Assembly (NCBI RefSeq): GCF_002895485.1
Contig: NZ_AZRK01000002.1
Coordinates: forward strand, 1 to 64,000
Source: Petrotoga sp. 9PWA.NaAc.5.4
GTDB taxonomy: Bacteria; Thermotogota; Thermotogae; Petrotogales; Petrotogaceae
Length of the DNA stretch: 64,000 bases
Direction: 5' to 3'
How positions within the stretch are numbered: position 1 is the first letter of the stretch; each line of letters opens with the position of its first letter. Below the pieces are notes generated by a model that ran no database searches, was not told where the DNA came from, and was given only the letters and a program-made list of their open reading frames with translations. This document shows, piece after piece, positions 52,070 through 60,710 of the stretch. The position numbers were made by a program, and so were the translations under genes.

Positions 52070-52591
52070 ATGAATGTAAACGAAATAAAAAAAATAATAA
52101 GAGATATACCAGATTTTCCTGAAAAAGGAGTTATATTTAAGGATATTACCCCTCTTTTGAAAAAACCTCGTGTCTTCAAATATGCTTTAGATAGTATCGC
52201 AGAATTGATAAATAACTGGGATTTTTCATGTATAGTTTCTCCTGAGTCCAGAGGGTTTATATTTGCTTCTCCTTTGGCATATAAATTAGAAAAAGAACTT
52301 GTACCTATAAGAAAACCCGGAAAACTTCCATATAAAACTTATTCTATTTCCTATGAATTAGAATATGGTAGTTCAATTTTAGAAATGCACATCGATGCTA
52401 TAGAAAAAGGCGAAAAAGTGGTAATAGTTGATGATGTTTTAGCGACGGGAGGTACTACTAAAGCTATAAAAAAATTAGTTGAAGATGCGGGAGGAATTGT
52501 TGTTGGTGTTGCATGTCTTGCTGAATTAGGTTATCTAAATCCTCGTGAAAATCTTGATGATTTAAAAGTCGCAAGTGTAATTGTATATTAA
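52070..52591 (+). CDS. apt: Adenine phosphoribosyltransferase
   Basis: Apt makes AMP from adenine and PRPP in purine salvage. The 173-residue protein has FPEKGVIFKDITPLLKKP near the start, SPESRGFIFASPLAY, KPGKLPYKT and the PRPP motif VVIVDDVLATGGTT. ATG 52070 follows TTAGGAGG; an in-frame ATG 11 codons earlier precedes that site and is unlikely. Confidence 0.95.
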   Translation: MNVNEIKKIIRDIPDFPEKGVIFKDITPLLKKPRVFKYALDSIAELINNWDFSCIVSPESRGFIFASPLAYKLEKELVPIRKPGKLPYKTYSISYELEYGSSILEMHIDAIEKGEKVVIVDDVLATGGTTKAIKKLVEDAGGIVVGVACLAELGYLNPRENLDDLKVASVIVY

Positions 52592-52737
52592 TTTCAATAA
52601 TAAACATTAAAAACTTATTAGCTAATTTTTTAAAATAAAAGATGAAACGATTTAGAAGCTATTTTATAAAAAATTAAACATTAGAATATTGATAAAATAG
52701 TAATTTTAGAATTCGTAAAGAGAGTAATATTATAAAG

Positions 52738-53066
52738 TAGGTACTTTAGAAATGATAATTTTCAGAAAATGAGCATTTGAATTTAAAATGGGTTCAGGGC
52801 AGAGCCCTCTCCCTTCTTTAGCTACATGTAGCGAAGAAGTTAAAAAAATTCTTAGTTAGACAGGAACTTTAGAAATGATAATTTTCAGAAAATGAGCATT
52901 TGAATTTAAAATGGGTTCAGGGCAGAGCCCTCCCCCCTTCCTTGGTTACAAGTACCGAAAAAGGTAAAGAAAAATAGGAATTAGTAAGGACTAGAAGTGG
53001 GAAGGTATTTTATAAAAAAATCAACGCTAAAATATACATATAATAAGGATTTTGGAATTTCTAAAG
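52738..53066 (+). repeat. Two tandem dispersed repeats upstream of pgi
   Basis: ACTTTAGAAATGATAATTTT occurs at 52743 and again at 52866, each followed by ATTTGAATTTAAAATGGG and CAGGGCAGAGCCCT. The first copy breaks off after the palindrome CTACATGTAG; the second is full length with TAATAAGGATTTTGGAATTTC at its end. An imperfect 10/12 direct repeat (near TATAAAG) flanks the pair. The end faces pgi, 40 bp away. Confidence 0.88.
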
Positions 53067-53105
53067 ACAGCATATTATATAATATAAAGATAAAGGAGGC
53101 AGATC

Positions 53106-54479
53106 ATGAAAGGATTAAAATTTGATTTTTCCAATGTTTTTCAACCAAATTTGGAAACAGGTTTAACAGAAGAAGAAATCAATGAAAATGTTGATAAAAT
53201 AAAAGAAATTGTGGAACACATTGTTGAAAGCAAACCGGGATTTTTAAGTTTACCTTTTACAAGAGTTTATATTGATAGAGTTTTAGATTTAAAAACATGG
53301 GTACAAAGTTTTGAGAGCGTGGTAGTTTTAGGTATAGGTGGCTCTGCTTTAGGAAATCAAGCTTTGCAAACATCACTCAACCCTTTAAATTACAATGTAC
53401 TTCCAAAAGAAATACGAAAAACACCAAAAATTTTTATATTAGATAATGTTGATCCAGATTTTATCGCTGCAAATTTAGATCAGATTGACCCACGAACAAC
53501 ATTATTCAACGTTATTTCAAAGTCTGGAACTACTGCCGAAGCTATGGCTAACTATTTAGTCGCAAGGGGAATAATAGAAAGTTATGGTTTAGATCCAAAA
53601 GATCATTTCTTGTTTACAACTGATCCAGAAAAAGGAATACTAAGAAAAATAGCAGATGAAGAAGGTATAAGAAGCTTAGACATTCCTCCGCAAATAGGTG
53701 GAAGGTTTAGTGTACTCACTCCGGTAGGTCTGTTATCCGCTTTAGCAAGTGGTATTGATATTATAGATTTATACAATGGCGCAAAAGACATGCATCAACG
53801 AGTTGTAAATCCTAATGTATGGGAAAATCCAGCAGCATTAAATGCATTGGTTCACTATATTTATTACCAGAAAGGCTATAATATGTCTGTCATGTTGGCT
53901 TATTCAAATAAATTGTTTTTATTAGCCGATTGGTATAGACAACTGTGGGCAGAAAGTATAGGAAAAAAGTATAATTTAAAAGGGGAAGTAGTGAATGTTG
54001 GGCAAACCCCTATAAAAGCGTTAGGTACTACAGATCAACATTCTCAAGTTCAACTATATAATGAAGGGCCTTATGATAAAGTTATAACTTTTTTACAATT
54101 AGAGAATTTTCAAAGGAACATAGTAATTCCAAAGATACATTCAGATCTTCCTGAATTATCTTATTTAGGAGGAAAAAATCTTTCTACTCTTTTGAATACA
54201 GAATTAGCTGGTACAGAATACGCTCTTACTCAGAATAACAGACCTAATTTAAAGATAATTTTTCCTCAAATAAATCCATATAATATTGGACAATTTCTTT
54301 TTGCATATGAATTTCAAACAGCTGTTATGGGAATGTTATTAGAAATAAATCCGTATGATCAACCTGGTGTAGAATTGGGGAAAAAAGTCACATATGCTTT
54401 AATGAATAGAAAAGGGTATGAAGATTTAAAACAAGAGGTAGAGGATAAATTACAAAACAAAAAGAAAGTACAGTTATAA
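53106..54479 (+). CDS. pgi: Glucose-6-phosphate isomerase (classical type)
   Basis: This enzyme interconverts glucose-6-P and fructose-6-P. The 457-residue SIS-fold protein has [45 protein letters not shown] and [16 protein letters not shown], and the active-site Glu, His and Lys environment looks normal. Its presence makes the cupin-type isomerase in the allose cluster redundant for glycolysis. GGAGGCAGATC precedes the ATG. coaE starts four bases after its stop. Confidence 0.96.
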   Translation: MKGLKFDFSNVFQPNLETGLTEEEINENVDKIKEIVEHIVESKPGFLSLPFTRVYIDRVLDLKTWVQSFESVVVLGIGGSALGNQALQTSLNPLNYNVLPKEIRKTPKIFILDNVDPDFIAANLDQIDPRTTLFNVISKSGTTAEAMANYLVARGIIESYGLDPKDHFLFTTDPEKGILRKIADEEGIRSLDIPPQIGGRFSVLTPVGLLSALASGIDIIDLYNGAKDMHQRVVNPNVWENPAALNALVHYIYYQKGYNMSVMLAYSNKLFLLADWYRQLWAESIGKKYNLKGEVVNVGQTPIKALGTTDQHSQVQLYNEGPYDKVITFLQLENFQRNIVIPKIHSDLPELSYLGGKNLSTLLNTELAGTEYALTQNNRPNLKIIFPQINPYNIGQFLFAYEFQTAVMGMLLEINPYDQPGVELGKKVTYALMNRKGYEDLKQEVEDKLQNKKKVQL

Positions 54480-54483
54480 TTAT

Positions 54484-55083
54484 ATGGTTATAGGAATAAC
54501 TGGACCAGCAGGTTCTGGAAAAAGTACGGTAGCTCATTTTATAAAAAAATTATTATTAAAAAACGTTCAAATAGTCGAAGTTGATAGGGTTGGACATCAA
54601 GTCCTAACCCTTTTTTTTGTTCAAGAAGAATTAAGGGAAGTTTTTGGAGAAGAAATATTCGATGAAAATAATATTTTATCGAGAAAAAAATTGGGAGAAA
54701 TTGTTTTTAAAGACAAAGAAAAGTTAGAAATCTTGAATAAAATAGTTCATCCAGAAATATTTAAAAAGACTAAAGAAATACTAAATAAATCTTTAAAAAA
54801 AAGTGATATAATAATTTTGGATGCAGCTTTGTTATACAAAATAGGATTGCACATATTATGTGATAAAGTTATATTTGTAGATGCTCCAAAGGAGATTCGA
54901 ATAAAAAGACTTACTGGATCAAGAAAAATACCTTATCAAAAAGCAAAAAGTATAGTCGATTCTCAAGAAGGCGAATATTTTGGTCCTTATGATTTTATAA
55001 TTTATCACGACAATGGTTTTGAAAAATTAGAAAAACAAATAAGAGAAATACTAAAGAAATTAGGATATTTAAAAGAAGATTAA
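54484..55083 (+). CDS. coaE: Dephospho-CoA kinase
   Basis: CoaE performs the last step of coenzyme A synthesis. The 199-residue kinase has the P-loop GITGPAGSGKSTVA, then VDRVGHQV, FDENNILSRKKLGEIVF and LDAALLYKIGL. It is coupled to pgi by a four-base gap and has no separate ribosome site of note. Confidence 0.93.
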   Translation: MVIGITGPAGSGKSTVAHFIKKLLLKNVQIVEVDRVGHQVLTLFFVQEELREVFGEEIFDENNILSRKKLGEIVFKDKEKLEILNKIVHPEIFKKTKEILNKSLKKSDIIILDAALLYKIGLHILCDKVIFVDAPKEIRIKRLTGSRKIPYQKAKSIVDSQEGEYFGPYDFIIYHDNGFEKLEKQIREILKKLGYLKED

Positions 55084-55104
55084 AATGTTAAAAAGTATGA
55101 GTGT

Positions 55105-55405
55105 AGATATTTCATAAAATAAGCATTTGAATTTAAAATGGGTTCAGGTCACAGCCCCTTTCCTTTCTTGGTACAAGTACCGATAAGAATATAAATAAGA
55201 ACTTTATAAACGAAACGTTTCTAAAAATAGAATTTTGAATTTAAAATAGGTCCAGGGCGGAGCCCTCTCTCCCTTCCTTCGGTAAAAGTACCGAAAATGG
55301 TGAATAAATTAAGAATTAGTAAGAATTAGAAGTTGGCAAATATTTTACAAAAATTTCAAATCTAAAACATATATAAAATGTAATTTTTTAAATTTTCCAA
55401 GACAG
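55105..55405 (+). repeat. Two dispersed repeats (one partial) upstream of the binding-protein gene
   Basis: The first, 55119-55180, keeps ATTTGAATTTAAAATGGG and the palindrome GGTACAAGTACC. The second, from about 55215, has TTTGAATTTAAAATAGG, CCAGGGCGGAGCCCT and the stem TTCGGTA/TACCGAA. Its end is degraded (TAAATTTTCCAAGAC). No clear flanking duplication. It faces the gene 32 bp away. Confidence 0.75.
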
Positions 55406-55436
55406 TAAGCATTAAAAATCTTAGGAGGTGTTTTTT

Positions 55437-56726
55437 GTGAAGAAATTTTTAATTGTATCTGCTTTGATTCTTACAATTGCTTTCAGTTTTTCTCAAGTAA
55501 AGATAGAATTTTGGCATGCTATGGGCGGTCAACTCGGGCAAACTCTGAATTCTTTGGTAGAAACTTTTAATAGAGAAAATCCTGATGTACAGGTAACTGC
55601 TGTGTATGTTGGTAACTATAGCGCTTTGAATCAAAAGCTACTTTCTACCATAACTGCTTATAGCCAAGGAAGTATGACAGATCTTCCGGCTATTTCTCAA
55701 GCTTACGCAAACTGGACCGCAAAATATTTGTTTTCTGGTGTAGTCGAACCTTTGAACGAATATATTGAAAATGATCCAGAAATAAAAGATGCTTGGGAAA
55801 ACCAAATATATCCGGTTTTAAAAGAATTAGCCTCCTGGGGAGACACTGTTTATGCTATTCCGTTTAACAAATCTGTCTATACATATTATTATAATCCTGA
55901 GTTATTCGATTTATTTGGAGTAGAACCACCTAAAACTATGGAAGAATTATTAGAAGTTAGTGAAATATTAACTATGGATTTAGATTTAGATGGTAAAACA
56001 GATCAATATGGTTTGGGAGTAAGAACTTTCATAGATGATTTACAAATATTTTTATATGCCCATAATATTACTTTCTTAGAATATGTGGGAAACGGAAAAT
56101 ATAAAATAGTTTTGAATGAAAATGGTACAAAAGATGTATTAAGGTATATAAAAACATTAAAAGACTCAGGATACGCTATTTTTCAAAATGCATATTTAGA
56201 TCAACCGTTTGGTTCTGGTGAAATAGCAGCATACATGGGAACAGTGGCTGGCTTAACTTATGCCGAACAGTCTTCACGAGGTAAGCATAGTGTCGCTTGG
56301 GCACCTCTTCCATCAGTAGATGGTGTTCCTCATTCTCCAATAGCAGGTACAGATTTAATTATGTTTAGCTGGATAAGTCAAGAGCAGAAAGAAGCTTCAT
56401 GGAGATTTTTAAAATTTTTATTAGATCCTGTTAATGTTGCGTATTGGTCTATAAATACTGGGTATATTCCAGTAAGAAGAGATGTAATCAATGTTCCTCA
56501 ATGGCAAGCATACACTGCTAACGATGTAAAACCTGTAATAGCTTTAAATGAATTAGAAACAGCTATAGCTGATCCAAAACCATCTGCATGGGAAGAAATA
56601 AGGAATCAGATCAGTACAGTATTCGCTAATTTCTTAAATGATTTTGCCGATGTTGATGAAACTTATAACGCTATTATAAAAGCTTTAGAAAGTCTTTTAA
56701 GAGAAAGTGGAGAATTAGCTGAATAA
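55437..56726 (+). CDS. ABC transporter sugar/glycerol-phosphate-binding protein (UgpB-like)
   Basis: This 429-residue extracellular solute-binding protein (family 1) has the signal peptide KKFLIVSALILTIAFSFS and no lipobox Cys. IEFWHAMGGQLGQTLNSLVE, VTAVYVGNYSALNQKLLS and GVVEPLNEYI resemble UgpB-type glycerol-3-phosphate or related binding proteins. GTG 55437 follows TAGGAGGTG. No permease or ATPase genes follow: a terminator and a tRNA on the other strand come next, so it must work with a transporter encoded elsewhere. Substrate not determined. Confidence 0.85.
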   Translation: MKKFLIVSALILTIAFSFSQVKIEFWHAMGGQLGQTLNSLVETFNRENPDVQVTAVYVGNYSALNQKLLSTITAYSQGSMTDLPAISQAYANWTAKYLFSGVVEPLNEYIENDPEIKDAWENQIYPVLKELASWGDTVYAIPFNKSVYTYYYNPELFDLFGVEPPKTMEELLEVSEILTMDLDLDGKTDQYGLGVRTFIDDLQIFLYAHNITFLEYVGNGKYKIVLNENGTKDVLRYIKTLKDSGYAIFQNAYLDQPFGSGEIAAYMGTVAGLTYAEQSSRGKHSVAWAPLPSVDGVPHSPIAGTDLIMFSWISQEQKEASWRFLKFLLDPVNVAYWSINTGYIPVRRDVINVPQWQAYTANDVKPVIALNELETAIADPKPSAWEEIRNQISTVFANFLNDFADVDETYNAIIKALESLLRESGELAE

Positions 56727-56767
56727 CAAAAAATTAAAATTAGCAATAAGTAATAAATGATTTAAAA

Positions 56768-56805
56768 ACACCCCAGCTCAATTGTAAAAGTTGGGGTGTT
56801 TTTTA
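56768..56805 (+). terminator. Terminator of the binding-protein gene
   Basis: ACACCCCAGCT, loop, AGTTGGGGTGT (one G-U pair) followed by TTTTTTATT. Confidence 0.92.
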
Positions 56806-56808
56806 TTA

Positions 56809-56883
56809 TGGTGGAGTTGATGGGATTTGAACCCACGGCCTTTGCCTTGCGAAGGCAACGCGCTCCCGCTGCGCTACAACCCC
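56809..56883 (-). tRNA. tRNA-Ala (CGC)
   Basis: GGGGTTG/CAACTCC acceptor arm, D-arm GCGCAGCGGGAGCGC, anticodon stem TTGCC/GGCAA with loop TTCGCAA (CGC), and T-arm GTGGGTTCAAATCCC. The 3' CCA is encoded. It reads GCG codons. Confidence 0.93.
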
Positions 56884-56911
56884 ATTCTAATTTTTACTAA
56901 TTACACGAATA

Positions 56912-57595
56912 TTATATAATAGTACCATCTTTTATATTGATAATTCTATCAGCTCTCTTAGCAATATTTATATCATGAGTAACGACTACAAGTGTTGTAC
57001 CTTTTTCTTTTCTAATACTTTCCAATAAGTTTATAATTATTTCACCATTTTCTGAATCAAGATTCCCAGTTGGTTCATCTGCCCAAATAACTTGTGGAGA
57101 GTGTATTATAGCTCTTGCTATAGCAACTCTTTGTTGTTCTCCCCCAGAAAGTTCGTAGGGAAAACGGTCAGCTTTATTTTCAAGTCGAACTTCTTTTAAA
57201 GCTTCATAAGCTTTAATTTTTGACTCTTTACTTTTATATCCCAAGATCATTAGAGGTATTTCAACATTTTCTAAAACGGTAAAAACAGGTACAAGATTAA
57301 AAAATTGAAAAACAAACCCCATATTGGTAGCTCTAAAAGACGCCCTATCTTCTTCTGTTAGATTGTGAAAAGGAATGCTATTAAAGTAAATTTCCCCTTT
57401 TGTTGGGTTATCTATAGCTGATAAACAATTTAGAAGAGTCGTTTTTCCTGAACCTGATGGACCTAAAATTGCTATGAATTCACCTTTATCTATAGTTAAG
57501 TTTATATTTTTTAATGCCTCTACCTTTACTCTTTTATCATTGTACGTTTTACATAATTCAAAAGTTCTTATCAAAACAGAATTGCTGTTGTTCAT
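56912..57595 (-). CDS. ABC transporter ATP-binding protein (LolD/MacB type)
   Basis: The 227-residue ATPase has Walker A GPSGSGKTT, Q-loop FVFQFFNLVP, signature LSGGEQQRVAIARA and Walker B VIWADEPTGNLD. These are marks of the MacB/LolD class that works with FtsX-type permeases in lipoprotein release, peptide export or mechanical signalling. Its start overlaps the stop of the permease gene by one base, so the two form one complex. Confidence 0.92.
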   Translation of the reverse strand: MNNSNSVLIRTFELCKTYNDKRVKVEALKNINLTIDKGEFIAILGPSGSGKTTLLNCLSAIDNPTKGEIYFNSIPFHNLTEEDRASFRATNMGFVFQFFNLVPVFTVLENVEIPLMILGYKSKESKIKAYEALKEVRLENKADRFPYELSGGEQQRVAIARAIIHSPQVIWADEPTGNLDSENGEIIINLLESIRKEKGTTLVVVTHDINIAKRADRIINIKDGTII

Positions 57596-60195
57596 TATTC
57601 AATCTCCTTCATGCTTTCAGCTGGTGATATTTTTGAGACTAAAAAAGATGGAAACAAAAGAGTTAGAAATGACATCAAAAACACTGATAATATTATACTA
57701 CCAATTTGCATTACAGGAAAATAAAAATCTACGGTGCCTAAAAATTGGAATATTGCAAATATTAGATCTCTTGCTACCAAGTAACCACCAAATAGTCCAA
57801 TCAAAGAACCTATAGAAACAATACTAAAATTTTCAATTAGAAAACCAATTATTATGTCATTAGAATGAGAGCCAATAGCTCTAAGAGTACCTATTATACG
57901 TTTTCTAAGTATGTAAGACCTTACAGAATAAAGTGCCAAGCCTGAAAAACCACTTATAAGGCCGATATAAAGCATATTTGTAGCTAAAGTAACTATGTTG
58001 TCTACCCCTGCAAAAATAATTTTTAGTTCTTTTTCTAAAAATATTGGATAATAAAAATTTGACATATAAAGCTCATTCAAGCGACTTGCTGTTTGTTCGT
58101 CTACTTTTCCCATAAGTAAATTTACAGTTTTAACATTATTTGGTTTGTTGTTAATATGGGCAACATATTTAACTGGAAGAATTATATCTTTTAATTCGAA
58201 ATAACCTATGACTTCGTAAGAAATTCGAGAATTTCCTCCGAATGGGAAAAAAGAAGTATAACTCCCCTCAACTTTTTCAGGAATATTTTCATCATCTCTG
58301 AATTTTCCAAACATTATAGTTCCTTTCTCCTTTAGTTGTTCTCTCCAATCGGTATAAGACTCTGAAGGTATAGTTGCAGATTCAAGGAATGTATCATCTA
58401 CAAAGACAATAAGCTCAGAATCAAGTAAAGCTGCTTGAACCTTCGAAGGGTTTTGTATACCATCATAAACTTCTATATCTTGACTGACAAAAAGATTTTT
58501 AAAAGGATTAGAAACAACAACATAATTATAGCCAAATAATCCTTCTTCAGTAATAGAATCAACAAATTTTACCAAATTTGAAGGTATAGAAGCAATAACT
58601 ATCAAACCGAATATAACTATTCCAAACATCAAAGATAACATTAAAATTTTTATTGGGAACCTTTCGATGTAGGAAAAACCTAAAAGAAAAGGGAACGATT
58701 TTTTTGATACGAATAATTTAGTTAATTTTTTTAAAATAGGTATTATAGAAGTGAAAAAAAGAATAGAAATAACCGCAAACAAAATAGCTCTTTGAAAAAT
58801 AAAATTAAAAGATAGAGAATTTGAAGACAAACTAAAAAGTGTCTTACTTAAAAGCATTAGAGTTAAAGAAATAGTTATGTTAAGAAAAGGATTTTTAAAT
58901 AAAAATGTACAACCTAAAGAAATTAATATGATTCCTAATAATGCAAATGATTTACCAAATATTAAAGTTATAATACCAGAAATCAATAAAATAACGGCAA
59001 AAAAAGTAGTTCCTGAAACAGGTACATATTCTTCAACATCTTTTCTTAGAGATTCTATAGGAGGATTTTTCGTGATAATTATAGCTTTTCTTAGAAAAAT
59101 GAAAAATGGTATTAAAATGCCTATTAAAATGCCAATTATAATTGTTCTTGCATTTACAACGTACGGAATAGAAGTAAAACTGCCTAAGGATTCAAACATT
59201 ATTCCAGAGGCTATTCCAGAAAAACTATTTAAAAGTAATTTCCCTATCTGAGTTCCTAAAAGACACCCTATAACAGAAGCTAACCCAAAATATAGAAATA
59301 CTTGAATAATAAAAATATTCAAAAGCCGATTTCTTTTTAATCCAAAAATTCTTAAAATTCCTATATTTTTTTCTTGTTCATTAACAAAAGTATTTCCAAA
59401 AACTATAATTAAAATTATTCCCGCTAAAAGCGAAAAAGAATTGAAAGCGAAAACAATATATCCTAATATTACATTCGTCGTTGAATTCATAAAATTTTCT
59501 TTCATATTAACTAAAACCATATTTGCAGGTAAATTAAATTCAGAATAAGAAAAATTTGTATCGTCTATAAAATCTATATAAGCTTTTGAGGGATAAATAG
59601 TATTTCCTTGAAAATCTTCTAAAGATACAAAAACAGAACCCGGGTACTGTGCTAACTCTCCTCTAAAGTTTAAAAAGCCTTCTTCTCCTATATAGGAAAC
59701 TTTTAAATTAGCACTTCCACCTGGCATATGAAGAATTATTGAGTCTCCTTCTTTTAAGCCAAGATCCAAAGCAATTTTCTCGCTTATAACAGCATTTCCC
59801 GGAGTTAGATCAATTTCTTTGCCCGTAAAATTTGATATGTCGTCTTTATTTGTAGCTATAACTAATGTTTCTAAAAAAGCGCCTTCTTTTTCAATTCTTC
59901 CCATACTTTCAGAAACAGGCAAAATGTTTTTAACCAATCGATTTTCTTTTAGATCATTCAATAAAAATTCAGATAAAGGAAAAGAAAAAAACAAAGAAGA
60001 CCTTGAATTCATTATATAAGAATCGGCTTCACCAAAATTTTCTTTTAATTGAAAAGCTCTATATGATGCTATTGAATCATTAAGAGAAAGGGAGGAGACA
60101 GTTAGAAGAGAAGGAATTATAGCTCCTAAAATTAATAGAAAACTGACGAATCCCTTCTTTTTAAAACTTCTTAACACGAATTTCAGTTCAAACAC
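57595..60195 (-). CDS. FtsX-type ABC permease, large (866 residues)
   Basis: The membrane protein has an N-terminal helix (KKGFVSFLLILGAIIPSLLT), a long extracytoplasmic segment, a first FtsX block of helices at about 250-375, a run of helices at 390-535, a second extracytoplasmic part and a final FtsX block at about 730-855 (GTLRAIGSHSNDIIIGFLIENF, GGYLVARD). It is thus the double-FtsX form. It pairs with the adjacent ATPase. The substrate is unknown; no adaptor (HlyD-like) gene is nearby. TAGGAGATG precedes the start. Confidence 0.85.
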   Translation of the reverse strand: MFELKFVLRSFKKKGFVSFLLILGAIIPSLLTVSSLSLNDSIASYRAFQLKENFGEADSYIMNSRSSLFFSFPLSEFLLNDLKENRLVKNILPVSESMGRIEKEGAFLETLVIATNKDDISNFTGKEIDLTPGNAVISEKIALDLGLKEGDSIILHMPGGSANLKVSYIGEEGFLNFRGELAQYPGSVFVSLEDFQGNTIYPSKAYIDFIDDTNFSYSEFNLPANMVLVNMKENFMNSTTNVILGYIVFAFNSFSLLAGIILIIVFGNTFVNEQEKNIGILRIFGLKRNRLLNIFIIQVFLYFGLASVIGCLLGTQIGKLLLNSFSGIASGIMFESLGSFTSIPYVVNARTIIIGILIGILIPFFIFLRKAIIITKNPPIESLRKDVEEYVPVSGTTFFAVILLISGIITLIFGKSFALLGIILISLGCTFLFKNPFLNITISLTLMLLSKTLFSLSSNSLSFNFIFQRAILFAVISILFFTSIIPILKKLTKLFVSKKSFPFLLGFSYIERFPIKILMLSLMFGIVIFGLIVIASIPSNLVKFVDSITEEGLFGYNYVVVSNPFKNLFVSQDIEVYDGIQNPSKVQAALLDSELIVFVDDTFLESATIPSESYTDWREQLKEKGTIMFGKFRDDENIPEKVEGSYTSFFPFGGNSRISYEVIGYFELKDIILPVKYVAHINNKPNNVKTVNLLMGKVDEQTASRLNELYMSNFYYPIFLEKELKIIFAGVDNIVTLATNMLYIGLISGFSGLALYSVRSYILRKRIIGTLRAIGSHSNDIIIGFLIENFSIVSIGSLIGLFGGYLVARDLIFAIFQFLGTVDFYFPVMQIGSIILSVFLMSFLTLLFPSFLVSKISPAESMKEIE

Positions 60196-60466
60196 TAAAT
60201 CATCTCCTAAATAATCAAATAAGCTATCTATTATTTTATCAAATTAATCACAAAAATTCTACAGTTTAATAATAAAAATCAAAAAATAAATATAAATTAT
60301 TTGTAAATAAAAAATTAATTTTATTAAAAATAAAGTTATGAAATATTTAAAATAAATTAAAGTAGCTAACATTATGATATAATTATTATTAGCAAATAAT
60401 GGTTAAGAGTGATAAAATTTCCAAAAGTAAGCATTTGAATTTAAAGTGGGTTTAGTATTAACTGTA
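60196..60466 (+). other. AT-rich gap with a partial dispersed repeat
   Basis: Most of 60240-60400 is A/T text with no gene or RNA that I can see. At 60412-60455 a partial copy of the dispersed repeat (TTCCAAAAGTAAGC, ATTTGAATTTAAAGTGGG) lies ahead of the full one. TATTAACTGTA at 60456-60466 is the left flanking duplication of that element. Confidence 0.5.
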
Positions 60467-60680
60467 TAGGTACTTTAGAAATGAGAAGTTTTTAAAAATG
60501 AGCTTTTGAATTTAAAAAGGGTCCAGGGCGGAGCCCTCTCCCCTCTCCTTAGATATACGTAGCAAAAAAGTTAAAGAAATTCATATTCTGTAAGGATTAG
60601 AGTTGAGGAGGTATTTTTGAAAAAACTAAACGTCAAAACATTTATAGAATATGAATTTTATAATTTATAACTAAAGTGAC
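60467..60680 (+). repeat. Dispersed intergenic repeat with 11-bp flanking duplication, upstream of htpG
   Basis: Flanked by perfect TATTAACTGTA at 60456-60466 and 60681-60691. It starts TAGGTACTTTAGAAATGAG, holds GTCCAGGGCGGAGCCCT and GAGGTATTTTTGAAAAAAC, and ends with a degraded ATTTATAACTAAAGTGAC. htpG starts 30 bp on. Confidence 0.88.
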
Positions 60681-60710
60681 TATTAACTGTAAATTAGGAG
60701 GTAATAAAAA

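Noticed and set aside
14707-60691. The dispersed repeats as CRISPR, or as ordinary terminators
   Set aside because: Copies are single or in pairs, 76-214 bp long, with no spacers. The AGGGC/GCCCT hairpin has no T run in either direction, and true terminators are present separately at the gene ends checked.
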